Source: Coenobita brevimanus (taxonomy: Eukaryota > Arthropoda > Malacostraca > Decapoda > Coenobitidae). Taken from it: a stretch of DNA of 64,000 nt. The position numbers and the translations under genes were made by a program. The DNA is taken from positions 15,481,902 through 15,545,901 of the forward strand of contig CM064655.1 of the NCBI GenBank assembly GCA_032717465.1. Reading direction: 5' to 3'. The notes under the pieces were generated by a model, which made no database searches, had not been told where the DNA came from, and saw only the letters and a list, made by a program, of their open reading frames with translations. Every line of letters begins with the position of its first letter. The stretch's first letter is position 1. Below, piece after piece: positions 1 to 11,603 of this stretch.

Positions 1-55
1 TAGGTCCACCAGTCTGATCGATCCGAGAATCAAACTCAGGGTGGGGTCGGGAACG
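1..55 (-). repeat. truncated tRNA-derived SINE fragment
   Basis: The window opens with a phrase (CCACCAGTCTGATCGATCCG, then GAATCAAACTC) that recurs in diverged form at 36.69 kb and 39.96 kb. Read on the minus strand it contains GAGTTTGATTC, similar to a pol III B box. The rest of the element lies outside the window. A shorter match (CCACCAGTCTGACCGG) occurs near position 1660. Assignment rests on similarity to the clearer copy at 39850-40035. Confidence 0.3.
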
Positions 56-171
56 GAGGAGAGATGGGTGGGAGAGAGACGGGAGATGGAAGGAGGGATA
101 CGGAGGAGGGGTTAATGGGTACGGAAAGAAGTGCAGAGGTTAAAGTGAGGGACGAAGACAAAGGAGAAGCA

Positions 172-250
172 TTAACCCCTTCAGTATGATAAAATTTTCA
201 CTTTATTCTTGTTACTTCCTTATGCTTTTATTCAACATCAAGAGGACCTC
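172..250 (+). repeat. foldback-family arm, single
   Basis: It begins TTAACCCCTTCAGTATGATA, continues with TTTATTCTTGTTACTTCC, and has a degraded core TTTATTCAACATCAAGAGGA. No reverse-complement partner arm is visible before the (CT)n tract, so this is a solo or truncated copy. Confidence 0.55.
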
Positions 251-338
251 TGGCAGTAATGGAAATGAGGAGAGAGGAGAGGTGAAGAGAAGCAAGGATG
301 GCTGGTGCGTAGCGGCTAACCTTTTCGGGACTCCCCTC

Positions 339-342
<4 letters not shown>

Positions 343-387
<45 letters not shown>
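343..387. repeat. (CT)n microsatellite
   Basis: An uninterrupted CT dinucleotide run of about 22 copies, preceded by a C-rich stretch. An open frame crossing it from 186 to 497 encodes a Ser-Leu repeat from the microsatellite and has no other protein-like features. Confidence 0.95.
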
Positions 388-391
<4 letters not shown>

Positions 392-679
392 TTACAATCA
401 GGGTGAGTTTCTTCAGCTTAGTAATGACCTTCCACTCTGCAGGTTAAAACTTAGCTTTAGCAACAATTACCGGTACATAAGGAGAGGCTTTTCCTAAAGG
501 CATAAAACCTTTCGTAGGTACCGTAGCTGGAATGAAATATGAAAAGAAAAAAAATCACTGCAGAAAAGTTAACCACCTCAAATTTTTGTTCTATTTTCTT
601 ATTTTCAAACAATTTCATTCACCCCAGAGACTCCCCTCACAGCGAAGGGAGCCATATTAAATCCCTCCAGCTCAAAATG

Positions 680-1560
680 AACAAAACAAGAAGCACGACA
701 TGGTAGGGCAGAAGTTGAGCAGGTGGAGAGGTTGGCACAGAGGAAGCCTACGAAAAGCATAAGACGAAGCAGAAAAGCCATGTGGAAGCCTAGTGCAAGG
801 AGGGCACAGACAAGGCGACACGCTCAATACCACTGACAAAAAAGTGCAAAATAAAAGGAAGATCATAAGGGTTCTGACAAATGGCAAAGAAGGGAGGAAG
901 ACAGCTGGCAAAGAAAGCAGTAACAGAGGTGACACACAGGAGTAATGCAGGTGACAAAGAAAGGAGTATGAAAGATGAAAAAATTAATATGACAGCCGGC
1001 AAAGAAAGCATCATGACTGCCGTCCACGAAATTATTGAAACATGTGATTTAAAAAAGTCACAAAGACAGCTGGTGAAGGAATGAGTATGACAGCTGACTA
1101 AGTAGCAAGGCAGCTGACACAGACAATGGTGACAGGTGACAAGAAAGACAATAACAGAAAAATGAGTAAGAAAGTTGACAAGAGTGAGACATGACAAAGG
1201 AGTAAAACAGCTGTGATGTAAAGTATGACAGATGAAAGACAGGGTTTTAAAAAATGCCAAAGTAGCAAGACAGCTGACAAAAGACAGCAGTAAGACAATT
1301 AAAAAAGAGGAGTGAAACAGATAACAAGAAAAGACTGAAACAAAGAATTAATACAAAAAAAAAAAAAAAAAAAAAAAAAGATAAATGACAAAGAAAGAAA
1401 TATGACAGCTGACAAAAAAGAAAAGGGGCATGTCAAAGAATGGAGTAATATACCGTCAGAGAAAACAGTAACGTGCGACAGCTGACAAAACGGATAATGA
1501 CAGCTGCCAAAGAAAGTCCACGAGAACTTACACGCAAAATCCAACAAAGGCACAGACAGT
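680..1560. repeat. purine-rich degenerate minisatellite
   Basis: The plus strand is strongly A/G-rich and repeats variants of GACAGCTGACAAAG followed by AAAGNAGTA-type text, spaced irregularly at about 25-45 bp. Clear instances lie near 900, 995, 1068, 1090, 1270, 1405 and 1485. A 25-base poly-A run sits at 1355-1379. Each unit carries a CAGCTG palindrome (an E-box-type word), but this looks like repeat content rather than a regulatory array. Open frames on both strands are short and low-complexity. Confidence 0.7.
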
Positions 1561-3338
1561 CTCATCATCGTTATCAAAGAAGACTTGGTAGAACCCCTTC
1601 CTTAGCCATTTATTTTACACACACTACTAAGGGGACAAAGGGCAAACAAACCAACTCCACCAGTCTGACCGGCACGTAAACTTAAGCAGAGGTAAAGAAA
1701 GCCAAAGGAAATCCAGTCGAGTGCGGCGGATTTGGTCATGTGGACAGCTGTGAGTGAGGAGGTTACTGTGGAGGCCGCTAAAGCCGACCCTCCCTCCACC
1801 AGACTCAATAATTGATGATCAACTGCACCCCCACTGTCTCACTGACCCTTCCCGCACACCCAACACTCTTCACTGCTACACCTTTAGTCTCAGCACTGCC
1901 CTCCTTATTCCATCTCACCACTAACTTTGCTTTCTATCCTACTTTCCATTCTTCCTTCTTCTCTTCTTGGTTCTATCACTGCCTTCGGTTTTAATGCACA
2001 AATGAACCAAAGACTGGAGGCCTGCACATTGTTCTCGTTTGCAGGAGATAATCGACATAACAGAGCACAAATACTGATTCATTCACTTCAACAATGCTTG
2101 AACGCACTGTATTTCAAAGACCGGAGGCCATAAGCAGAGGGAAGTACATACTGAGGGGGACAGTTCCTCTCCCCTAATTTTGTACTACCCTGCTTCCTTT
2201 TCTCTATTATTTTTCTTCTTAGCCCATTTTCATCACTGACATCTTTTATTTTCACCTCTCCCTTGTTTTATCTCTCTTTTTTTTTTTTTTAATTTTTGCC
2301 CTTCTACCTCTTTCACCAGTTCTCTTCTCTACGCTCTATAGATCCACTCTTCACTGCTAAACCTTTAGTTCTACCACTGTCCTCCTCTACTCTCACGCCT
2401 CTCCCTTGGTTGGGCATTATTCTCCTGTTGTAACACTTTCCCTATCTGTCCACTTTAATTTTCTATCCTACTTCCATTTTCCCGACTTCCATCTCTTCTC
2501 CCTCTTCTTATCTGTCAATGTCCTCCTTTACTCTCATCTCTCCATTTGTTTTCTAGCCAAGTTTTCCATTTCCCCTCTTCTCGTATCTGCCTTAGAGTAA
2601 TTTCTTATTTTCATCACTGCCCTCTACTACTTTCATTTACCTCTTTTGTTGTGTATCCCACTTCCATTCCTCCGCTTTCCCTTTTCCGTCTACCAACTCC
2701 TGCTTTAATTCTCTTTATTTTCCTCTCCGTTTTTGTCTTTCTACCTCCTAATTTCTATCACCGACATCTGTCCTACTTTAACTTATACATTTTTATCTTC
2801 TCCCATCTATCTACGAGAATTAATATACAGTATATTTTTTATTATCACTGTCCTTCCCTGCCCTCACCTTTCCCTTTGTGTCTGTTTTCTTCTCTTCTCC
2901 AATCATCCCACTTTCTGATCTTAATCCGATCACTGCCCTCACTTGCTCTTACCTCTCTCTTTGTTCTACGCCAGTCTCTCCATTTGCTCTACTCCTGTTT
3001 TTCACTTCCCTTCCCTTTGTTCTAAATTCTCGTCATTTCTTCTTTCTTATTTTGTCCTCCCTTACTCTCGCCTCTCCCTTTGCTATCTGTCGTTTCCTAT
3101 TTTCTTTCTCTTCCGTCCCTTCTCCCTTTTTCTGCATCCTCTCCATTGTTCTATCTTTCCTCCTCCATCTCTCCCTTTGTTCTGAGTTCTGCTTCCACTT
3201 TCTCTTTTCTTCTCCTCTGCTTTTCCTTTTGTTCCTTATCCTTCTTTCCATTTGCTTCTCTTGTTCCTCTATAGTCCTACTTTTATGTATCTATTATTTC
3301 CCTCCTTAACTATCACCTCTTTCTTCGTTCCCATTTTC

Positions 3339-3530
3339 TCCTCTCCTTTTAGGGGGGCGCGGTAGCACAGTGGTAGCGCGCTGGACTTGTGATCGGGGGA
3401 TTGCAAGTTCGAGCCTCGCCCGGGCTGCCACGGGAGGGGTAGCTCCCTCCTGTAACTCTAGCGGGGCTATATAGTCCAATACAGGGCTTAGCTCGGGGGA
3501 ATTCCATTTCTCCCATTTCCTCTCCTTTTA
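3339..3530 (+). mobile_element. tRNA-derived SINE with 13-bp target-site duplication
   Basis: The element body is about 3352-3517. It starts with a tRNA-like head: A-box-like TAGCACAGTGG at 3363-3373 and B-box-like AGTTCGAGCCT near 3408-3418, with the usual spacing between them. The head runs into a G/C-rich tail with no tRNA counterpart. The 13-bp word TCCTCTCCTTTTA occurs at 3339-3351 immediately upstream and again at 3518-3530 immediately downstream, as expected of a target-site duplication made by target-primed reverse transcription. The surrounding tract is pyrimidine-rich and repetitive, so a chance match is a little more likely than usual. The parent tRNA is uncertain. The 3' extension and duplication argue against a functional tRNA gene. 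Confidence 0.78.
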
Positions 3531-4829
3531 TCTCCCTACTCTCCCACCTCCATCACAGCCGTCCATCTCCGTGTTCCAGTTATCTTCTCTTCTTCTCATA
3601 TCAGTACACTTTCTTACCTCCCTTTGTGTTATATCTTACTTTCTATTTTCACTACCTTCTGTCGTCCTCTTTCCTTCCTACTTTCTTATCTTCATCATTA
3701 CGTCCTTTGCTTTCATGTCTGCTTTGTTCTCCATTTTTTTTCTTCTTCCCTCTCCAATCTTATTATTCGTTCATTTCAATCACTGCCCTTTCACTTTTGC
3801 CTTTGTTTTGACGTACCTTCCTTCTTCTCCTCTCCCACCTTCCTAATTTGTTTCTTTTTCCATCGTTGCCCTTTTGTTTTTATTTATTACTATTTATTTT
3901 AACATTTTCCTTATTTACTCTTCTATTGGAGACCTTTCGTTCTCGGCTGTACAACAACCACTTCACCCGAGCAGGCCAAACTATAACTAACATTCCTATC
4001 CATCAATGGTTATATTACTGCATTACACTTCTCGCATTTTTTTACCTTCTCTCGCTACCTTCCTTTCTTCCCATTCAGTGCCTTACGTCTCCAGTTTTCT
4101 CTCCTTATTTTCTCCTCTTCTTCCATCTCCCTACTTTGTCGCTTATACCGCTGCCCTCTTTTCCCCTCTACCAGTCTTATTCTTATTATGTTCACTGCGT
4201 CCTGTTCTCGTCCTCCCCTTGTTTTCTGTTCTCCCATATTTTTACTTTCGTATTTCCATCAGACACTTCCTCCCTTTCACTGTCTCACTCCTCCAATCCT
4301 CCCTCTCCTTTTCTTCACCTTCTATATTTCTACTTTCCTCTTTCCATCAGTCCCCTTTTTCAACCCTGTCTGTCTCCCCCATGAATATTCCTTGTATCTT
4401 ACTGTATCTCCCGTGTACTCGCTGGGTCCTGTCGTCTCTCCCATGAATCTTCGTTGTATCGTACCCTTTCTCCCATGATTATCTGCTGTATCCTACCCTT
4501 CATCTTCCCCTTCTATATTCCTACCTTCGAAATTCGAATACTTTCAACTCGATTTCTCCTCCCCATATATACTGTATTCCTTGCATCCTACGCACTCTCA
4601 TTTCCCTTTCTTTCTCATTCAGTATATTTGTTCATTCACCACTGCCTTCCCTATCTCAGTCTTTCTCCCTCTTCCCGTTCTTTCCTCACATTCCCATTTG
4701 TCTATTTACTACTGCCCTCCTTTGTCTCGCTCAGAGACTTATCTGTGATTCTGCGTCCTACTTTCCCTCTTCCTGTCCTGCCTCCGTTGTCTTCCTTCAC
4801 ACCTCTTTTCAGTATTACCCTCCTTTGCC

Positions 4830-4839
4830 TCCCCCCCCC

Positions 4840-4911
<72 letters not shown>
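4830..4911. repeat. compound (C)n(CT)n(CA)n microsatellite
   Basis: A run of C, then CT dinucleotides to about 4856, then roughly 27 CA dinucleotides. It is embedded in the pyrimidine-rich block. Confidence 0.95.
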
Positions 4912-4913
<2 letters not shown>

Positions 4914-5560
4914 GGCTAGAATGTGGTGTCCGGTCACCCTTCCCTTTATTTCATTTCCACCTCCATTTTCTTCATTAACACCCATTCTTGCTCCCTCACT
5001 GTCCCCTCTGGCTATGTGGTCTTCTTACTAACTTCTGCTTCCGTCTGCCTTCCCTCATGCTTCTTCTTCCTTTGCTCTTTAACCTTTTCATCCTTGCCTA
5101 TCTTTTATACCCCACTTCCTTCCTCCTGCGCTTCCTTTTGTTCCTGCCATCTTCATTATTTCAAAAGTTACTTCCTTTACTGTCTTTCTCTTTTTTTCAT
5201 CTTTGCCCAGGTTTTCATTGTGACCTCCTCTCGCTCTTCCCTTTCACTCTTTCCTGTCTCTATCTTTAGTACCTGTACCATTTTCCTCTGCTCCTTATTC
5301 TATCTCTGTAGATGTTTTGAGGTTTACTTTCCCCTATTAGCTTCCTTTCCGGTATACGTTCATCTTTCTCTCTGTTCCTTTCATTACTGTTTTCCTTTCC
5401 TCACTCATTACCTCACCTTACTTCAGTTATCACTATCCTTCTCCTCGGCTCTAATTTTTCTTCCTGTGCCCTCTTTCCCTTTTGTGGCCATCTTCCTTCC
5501 TGTGTCTCCAGTGCCTCCTTAAAACTTCCCCTCCGTCCCTCCTAAACTTCCTTACCCCAC

Positions 5561-6178
5561 CGCCGTCTACTTCACAACTCACCGGGACTCTACCTAACTT
5601 CTTCACCTGAGCTCAACCTAATTACCTCCTCTACCTGACCCGCATTTACAAAAGATCCTCACCTTCTCACTCTGGCGATCAGTCCAGTATAGTTGTTAAG
5701 TGCCAGGTAGCTGTATAAGTGAAGACAACAGTATAAATATGAAATCTTAAAAACGACTTGGGTGCTAGAGAGGGTAGCCTTCATGTGGTGGCACTGAAAT
5801 AACCAGGTCTCTCAACTGTCTAGTTACACAATCGTCTCTCAACTACGTCCTTGTCCCCCAAATGATGGATGGTGAACTGCAGATACACTCAAGCCAGGTG
5901 TCCACTGGGTTCACGTTTCAGATGAACCTGGGACTACATCTGCTATTACGGCTCATCGTCTTCATACCAGGCCGGGTTATAAATATGTTCGGATCAATAT
6001 AGGTAAGGTGGATATCAAGGCCAAACCCCAACCCTTGCATCACACGGCGTATTTTACTGACGAGTTAACATTACGTAAGATTTTATTACATTAGGAAGGG
6101 CTATTCGGACTGAAGGCAGCACGAATATGACGTCGAACTGAAGGGGTCCAAAATCTCCTTTCCCAGTCTTCCCCTTAA
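5561..6178. other. low-copy sequence, no feature seen
   Basis: Mixed-composition DNA between two repeat blocks. I see no coding potential, RNA gene or clear repeat. The phrase GAACTGAAGGGGTCCAAAAT at 6136-6155 may be a worn foldback-arm end, but it is too short to call. Confidence 0.5.
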
Positions 6179-6420
6179 CTCTCTCTCTCTCTCTCTCTCT
6201 CATACATATTCTCACTTTATTCGCTCTCCCATTTCGCTACGTCTTCCCTCGTTTCTCCCCTGCCATCTCTCCCCGTGTCACGACATTCCTCACGTATCTT
6301 CCCTTTCCCTCTCCTTACTCCTCTCGCCCCTCTCCTTCCCATCCCTCGCTCTCTTTCCCTCTCCCTCCCTCCTCCCCCTACTCCATTTTCCCGTTGCTCC
6401 ATCTGATATCCGCCTCTCCT
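6179..6420. repeat. (CT)n and pyrimidine-rich tract
   Basis: About ten CT dinucleotides at 6179-6200 are followed by roughly 200 bp of C/T-rich DNA (CTCTCCCTC-type words). The minus-strand open frame at 6217-6402 is Gly/Arg/Glu-rich, as expected of purine repeats. Confidence 0.75.
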
Positions 6421-6518
6421 TGCCTGGCTCCCATTGTGGCCAAAAATAGGACGACCTGTTAGGGCTGGGTCAGGGAGGCGACAGTGACGACCCTACGCCC
6501 AACAAAGGAGGCGCACTT

Positions 6519-7175
6519 ACTACCTGCCTCAATATCCCTCCTCCACCTCCTTACCTGCCTCAATATCCCTCCCCCCACCTCCCTACCTGCCTCAATATCC
6601 CTCCTCCACCTCCTTACCTGCCTCAATATCCCTCCTCCCCCTCACTACTTGCCTCAAAATCCCTCCTCCCCGTCACTACCTGCCTCAGTATCCCTCCTCC
6701 CCCTCACTACCTGCCTCAAAATCCCTCCTCCACCTCACTACCTGCCTCAATATCCCTCCTCCACCTACCTCACTACCTGCCTCAATATCCCTCCTCCCCC
6801 TCACTACCTGCCTCAAAATCCTTCCTCCCCGTCACTACCTGCCTCAGTATCCCTCCTCCACCTCACTACCTGCCTCAAAATCCCTCCTCCACCTCACTAC
6901 CTGCCTCAATATCCCTCCTCCACCTCACTACCTGCCTCAATATCCCTCCTCCACCTCACTACCTGCCTCAAAATCCCTCCTCCACCTCCGTACCTGCCTC
7001 AATACCCCTCCTCCACCTCCCTACCTGCCTCAATACCCCTCCTCCACCTCCGTACCTGCCTCAATACCCCTCCTCCACCTCACTACCTGCCTCAATACCC
7101 CTCCTCCACCTCACTACCTGCCTCAATACCCCTCCTCCACCTCCCTCTCTTCCTCAATACCCCTCCCTGGACCTC
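6519..7175. repeat. 31-bp minisatellite, about 21 copies
   Basis: A well-conserved tandem array of a 31-bp unit made of CTGCCTCAATATCCCTCC followed by TCCACCTCACTAC. Variants replace TAT with AAA or TAC, and CACTAC with CCTTAC or CCGTAC. The TAC variant is concentrated at the 3' end (from about 7000 on), so units have spread locally. Because 31 is not a multiple of 3, the frame rotates and the translated period is 31 residues. This gives a 289-residue Pro/Ser/Leu-rich open frame at 6484-7353, which I treat as an artefact. Confidence 0.95.
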
Positions 7176-7264
7176 AGCTCAATACTCCTCGTTTCTTCAC
7201 AGTCTTATAAGGGTACTATACTGCCCCCTCCTTGATACTGCCTCACTCCCGGAAAGAACCGCCC

Positions 7265-7278
7265 ACTCTCTCTCTCTT

Positions 7279-7309
<31 letters not shown>
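7265..7309. repeat. (CT)n microsatellite
   Basis: CT dinucleotides with a few TTTCT interruptions at the 5' side, directly after the minisatellite. Confidence 0.92.
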
Positions 7310-7313
<4 letters not shown>

Positions 7314-7380
7314 AGTCCTCACTTCTGCATGTCACCACCACCACTTTTCTTGAACAAAGTATTTCCTCGTTACGTATTAG

Positions 7381-7482
7381 CTTTTTTTTTTTTTTTTATC
7401 TAGCACACAGTAACAAAACCAATGCTTACGAAAGCCAGCTGAATCACCGATTTCCCCAACCTTACCGTACCAATAAATAGAA

Positions 7483-7520
<38 letters not shown>
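7381..7520. repeat. poly-T tract and (GA)n microsatellite
   Basis: A T run lies at about 7382-7397 and GA dinucleotides with AAAG interruptions at about 7480-7520. About 80 bp of unremarkable sequence lies between. Confidence 0.88.
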
Positions 7521-7523
<3 letters not shown>

Positions 7524-7570
7524 ATCGCAACCACATAATGAGGCTAATGCAATGTAGAAGCAGCATTAGC

Positions 7571-7752
7571 GTTAACAGAGTCGGTATTTAACATTTTATA
7601 CTTTCCATCTCCAGACACTTTTATCACACTACAAAGGTCAGCTACACCCTTCATTAACCCCTCCACCACCAGGGCCGCACCGAAGCCCAAGGAAATCGTC
7701 AGCAAGTAATTAAATCTACCTGGAAAAGACGTCAGCTGAATGAAGGGATTAA
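7571..7752. repeat. foldback element, both arms
   Basis: The left arm is worn: GTTAAC at the start, then TTTTATACTTTCCATCTCCA and GACACTTTTATCACAC, matching the arm core. The spacer CTACACCCTTCATTAACC matches the family spacer in reverse complement. The right arm starts TTAACCCCTCCACCACCAGG, carries AAATCGTCAG, and ends TGAAGGGATTAA at 7741-7752. Confidence 0.6.
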
Positions 7753-8402
7753 TATCGATCTTAATGGTGTTGATAAGGAGGAAAGAAACTCACTATCTTA
7801 TCCACTCAAGGCTACAAATTCATACTATGTTCCTTACACAGTATTCTATGTTGTTGTGAAGATTTCGTAACACATCTTTCTTAAGTGATTTATTCTATAC
7901 CCCCAGTACCCTCCAGTTGGCTTTTTAAAATTCAAGCTCTGTCTTTATTAAAAATATATAAGCGACACGCAAGACAATGCTAAGGTGCAATATGAAAACT
8001 AAATCGCTACAGAGGAGGTGTTGGGAAGCCTCAGGTCACATGGAATACAGTCCTTGATGTAACACGCTCAAAACGCCCCCACGTCCACCGATGCATTACA
8101 CCAGTCAAACAACGTCACATGAGATACTCGTTCAGTTTAATCTAAACCACATTTTCGTCTATTTGCAGCTTATTTCAGGCAGATCAATGGCAGAAAAAGT
8201 CGATACAATGGCTTAGCTTCCTTTCTGTTGTACTGCTTCGTGACCAGCACCATATTCTAGCGTTAATTTATTGCTGAAAGTCAGGATTCAAGAGGGAGAG
8301 AATGCAATTTAGGGTCAAGTTGGAGTAATAACAGTACGGTACACCAATAAACACTACACTTCCAAGGACAGTACTGTAACTCCTTCTAGCCTCGAGAACG
8401 CC
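7753..8402. other. low-copy sequence, no feature seen
   Basis: AT-leaning DNA with no supported gene, RNA or repeat. Confidence 0.5.
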
Positions 8403-8413
8403 GTGCGCACGCA

Positions 8414-8476
<63 letters not shown>
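8403..8476. repeat. (CGCA)n-(CA)n compound microsatellite
   Basis: Seven ACGC tetranucleotide copies grade into about 22 CA dinucleotides. The tract ends exactly at the first base of the SINE at 8477. Confidence 0.93.
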
Positions 8477-8477
<1 letters not shown>

Positions 8478-8726
8478 GCTCGCTGGTGCAGTGGTAACGT
8501 TCTCGCTTGCCATCTGGTAGACGGGAGTTCGCGCCTCGCTCAGGTTGCGAAAAGTTTCACTGACGAAGTGGGTGGTTACTGTCCCCCTTGTGCAAGGGGA
8601 CGGGTGTGTGGGTGTGTGAAGGTCACAGCCTTGCCCTTAGATCGGACTATATGAGCTTTCAGCTCCCTTCCGGGAGGGTAAAAGCTGACGATCACGACCA
8701 TCAAGTGATCCTGACCGACCCGGTGA

Positions 8727-8758
<32 letters not shown>
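8477..8758 (+). mobile_element. tRNA-Gly-like SINE, copy 1, with CA tail
   Basis: The body is 254 bp (8477-8730), followed by a (CA)n tail to 8758. The head resembles eukaryotic tRNA-Gly(GCC): A box TGGTGCAGTGG at 8484-8494, then TTCTCGCTTGCCA in the anticodon-arm position, then B-box-like GAGTTCGCGCC at 8526-8536. The tail includes GTTTCACTGACGAAGTGGGT, CTTCCGGGAGGG and a conserved end GACCCGGTGAATTA. A second copy of identical length at 59153-59406 differs at only six positions by my comparison (about 97.6% identity), so both derive from a recently active source. Any target-site duplication is hidden by CA repeats on both sides. Confidence 0.88.
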
Positions 8759-8997
8759 GCTCAGAGCGTTGTAGGTACTGGTGACGAAGACCTAACTATA
8801 GTCTGTTTTCACTTGACGGAACTGGTCCATTCCCAAAAACTGAATACGACCACTCCCACCAACTGAACACCAATTCGTGGCGAACCTTAATTGTAAAGTA
8901 AGAATGAACATCTCTGGTTCCTTGGCAAATCGACCCTCTAATCAGACTACATTCGACCACCAACAGCGCTGATATGCATTAGGGACATTTGTCAGGT

Positions 8998-8999
<2 letters not shown>
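8759..8999. other. low-copy sequence between two CA tracts
   Basis: About 240 bp of ordinary composition; nothing recognised. Confidence 0.5.

Positions 9000-9062
<63 letters not shown>
9000..9062. repeat. (CA)n microsatellite
   Basis: An uninterrupted CA run of about 31 copies, followed directly by purine-rich DNA. Confidence 0.97.
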
Positions 9063-9066
<4 letters not shown>

Positions 9067-9720
9067 CTACCTACTGTAAAAATGGAAGAGGGAACTGGGA
9101 CCAACTAAAGAGACGACCTGGGGACCCGGGTTAATCACGAGGAAGAACAGGTGAAAAGAATGATACAAAAAAAAAAAAAGAAAAAAGAAAGAAAAAGAAA
9201 GCATTTGAAAGAAAAGGGTAAAGGAAGAAGAGATGGACAAAATGGAGGAGTATACTAAAAAAAAAAAAAATAAGAGGAAGGAGGAAGTGAGAGTCACAAA
9301 GAAGAAGAGCAAAATATTAATGCAAAATAAAAACAAATAAAGATATGAAAAGGAAGTGGTAAGAGAAGAAAAGAAAAGAAAAAAGAAGGTAAAGGAAGGT
9401 GAGAAATAAAAAGTGGAAGACGGAACAAAGACAAGGGAGTGGTAAAGTAAGAAGAAAAAATGGAAGAGGGACCAGAGAAATGGAGGTAAAGGAGAGAGAT
9501 GAGAAAACGGAAGAGGGAACTGAGCTACGGAGGAGGTACAAGAAGGAACGGAGGAAAAAAAGAAATAGAGGGAAATGAAAAAATGTAAGGGTACGACGCG
9601 AGTAGGAGACAAGGGGGAGAAGATTTACGAGGGAGACAGACGTGAGCAGAACCACGAATGCGAGGAGAGGATGATGACGATGATGGTTTGAGGTGAGGAA
9701 GGAAAAAGTGACGCTTCTCA
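9063..9720. repeat. purine-rich degenerate repeat block
   Basis: A/G-rich plus strand with recurrent GGAAGAGGGAACTG-type and AAAGAAAAAG words, such as GGAAGAGGGAACTG near 9084 and again near 9510. Minus-strand open frames are Ser/Phe/Leu-rich composition artefacts. Confidence 0.65.
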
Positions 9721-9837
9721 ACGTAAAAACTGACGAGGAACCTGGCAATGAAAACTAGATGAAACTCTGGGATGATACGGGAACAGCAACTGAAGAAATG
9801 AAGCCAAACAGTACCGTGTGTTCTTGCATTCCTTGTT

Positions 9838-10040
9838 TTAACCATTTCACAGTCGGAACAACTCTAGTACCGGTATTCCAGCTAACATCAGACGATTTCA
9901 TTCAGGTGGGTGAGTCATAGGCGTCTTAAAGTTAATACTGTCACCATTAATTCTCTCATGGTCGAGACAACTCTAAAATTCTCTTCCAGGTACCGACAGA
10001 CTATTTCATTCAGTTAAAAATGAGTCATAGGAGCCTGAGT
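9838..10040 (+). repeat. two direct foldback-arm variants
   Basis: Two same-orientation arms of a divergent subfamily. The first starts TTAACCATTTCACAGTCGGA with core CAGACGATTTCATTCAG. The second starts TTAATTCTCTCATGGTCGAG with core GACAGACTATTTCATTCAG. Both continue with TGAGTCATAGG. Similar leader text (TTAATTCTCTCATAGTCG) recurs near 35170. Confidence 0.55.
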
Positions 10041-11603
10041 CGGAACAGCATGAGAAGAAATAAAGGTGCAGTCCTATGAGAGAAAGGGAAGATGTGCCGA
10101 GATAGCACGTTTATTTAAGGGAAAGTTTCTGGCCTCGCCCAGTGCTAATATGGGTGGCTCGCTGTGCTCAATGCAGTGAACACACACAAACCACACACAA
10201 CCCCATTTCATAGGAACTATCCAACATGATAACTAGTATACTATTGTCATCACTGTGGTGTGTATCATTTTCTTCACCGCCAAGATGCGTCATTCAATCT
10301 TCTCCCTTCTCAAGTATACGCGTCAGGGGTAATTTTCAGCCTTATCATCCTTGGCACTAGCAGCCACTCTGCCCTCCGGTGGCAAAGTTGTGGCCAGGGT
10401 GAGGTGAGGCATCATGTGACCAGGCCAGATTACAGCCGCTCACGTGCTATCCCACCTCAGTATCAGCACTCTTACAGGCAGCCACGGACTCAAAGAAACA
10501 AAGCAAATTCTCTAAAAGTACAACATTACAACATGTGTGTTTGCCAAGCTGAAGAAGACTATTGACTCAGCTCTGCTGGGAGTGGGCAATAGTGGTGTTG
10601 GCTTTCGGCTCGTGCCACAGGGAAGCTGGAATGATCCCAGAGATATAACTGGTCAACAACACAGCGTCGTATTCTAGGCGGCACACCAGATTTCGCTGCA
10701 CATATTCCTCGGATATTTATTTGCTTTTTTTTTTCCCCAAAACACTTAGTATTCCACATTCTTTTCACCCTGGGACAGCATCACCGCGCCGTAACTGTGA
10801 TGCTGTGAATCAGTTTGGCCAGTCAACTAATAACTGGCAACCTCCTTCATTCATGTTGCCGCCGCTAAAAATCATGTGACTACGTCAAGGCTGTCAGGTG
10901 TACCAACCGCCACGCTTCTGCCACAGATTTATGTTGACTCAGATTCAGTCATGGCGTCCTGTGCGCTAATTAGGCAAACTATGTCCGTACTAAAAATATA
11001 CACATAAAAGACAATCAAGGTGTGATAGGCAAACTAAATCACTTACAAGACGCTACGAAGGTTCAGATGTGGCGTGTTATGCGTTGTTGAGGCAAATGAT
11101 AAGTATGAAAAATATACAAATAACATGATATCCGAGCGCAATAAGCGAAACACGTCGCCCAGATAAATTTGCTACGAAGCTAACAATGCTATGTAAAATA
11201 CGGCCCAGAGTGGGCCTCCCTCGTCTCACCTTCCTGCTCCCTGGCCCCTCCCCTCCCGCACGGCCCCCACCAAACTAGTTAATTATATTCAAGGCACGTT
11301 CGGTGTTTCCTCCACGCGGATGTTCACTGTGAATGCACTGATGAAAAACAATGGCGCCACCACCAGATTGCGAGGGTCAACAGTCATTACCGTAATACTT
11401 GGGCAGTCCAGGCACCAACCAGAATAACGATGACCCCAGAATTACAACAATCGCTGAGCCAGGGATAATAACGGCTACCCCCTTTATTCAGTACAGCTCC
11501 AGGGTCGGAAAGGCTCTACGGTTCCATTCCCACTGGCACTTTTTTTTTTTTTCCGAGGGGAAAGGGTCATATAAACGTTTCTCCTGTCCTTAAAATGGAC
11601 TGC
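10041..11603. other. low-copy sequence, no gene seen
   Basis: Mixed-composition DNA with a poly-T at about 10722-10736 and another at about 11539-11551. Open frames are short and show no recognisable protein features. A GC-rich stretch at about 11210-11275 has no further support as a promoter or CpG-island gene start. Confidence 0.5.

Larger units (their letters stand above)
1860..5560. repeat. pyrimidine-rich degenerate tandem repeat block
   Basis: About 3.7 kb of C/T-rich plus strand in which phrases such as ATCACTGCCCTC, CTCACCTCTCCCTTTGTTCT and CTATCCTACTTCCATT recur in the same order at roughly 60-130-bp spacing (for example near 1975, 2375, 2615, 2845, 2930 and 3775). This indicates an old, heavily diverged minisatellite. 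Many overlapping Ser/Leu/Phe/Pro-rich open frames arise from the scarcity of stop codons in such DNA and are not genes. A SINE interrupts it at 3352-3517, and a compound C/CT/CA microsatellite lies at 4830-4911. Confidence 0.7.

Noticed and set aside
881..1084. Short Lys-rich open frame resembling a basic nuclear protein
   Set aside because: It is produced by the GACAGCTGACAAAG purine repeat; homologous repeats in other frames give the same look.
3352..3430. Functional tRNA gene
   Set aside because: A- and B-box-like words are present, but the sequence continues into a non-tRNA tail and is bounded by a 13-bp duplication, so a SINE explains it better.
6484..7353. 289-residue open frame, Pro/Ser/Leu-rich with a 31-residue period
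   Set aside because: It is the translation of a 31-bp minisatellite. The frame stays open because the unit lacks stop codons in all three frames, and the translated period simply mirrors the DNA unit.
11210..11275. CpG-rich promoter candidate
   Set aside because: A short GC-rich patch without a neighbouring exon, TATA or initiator context.
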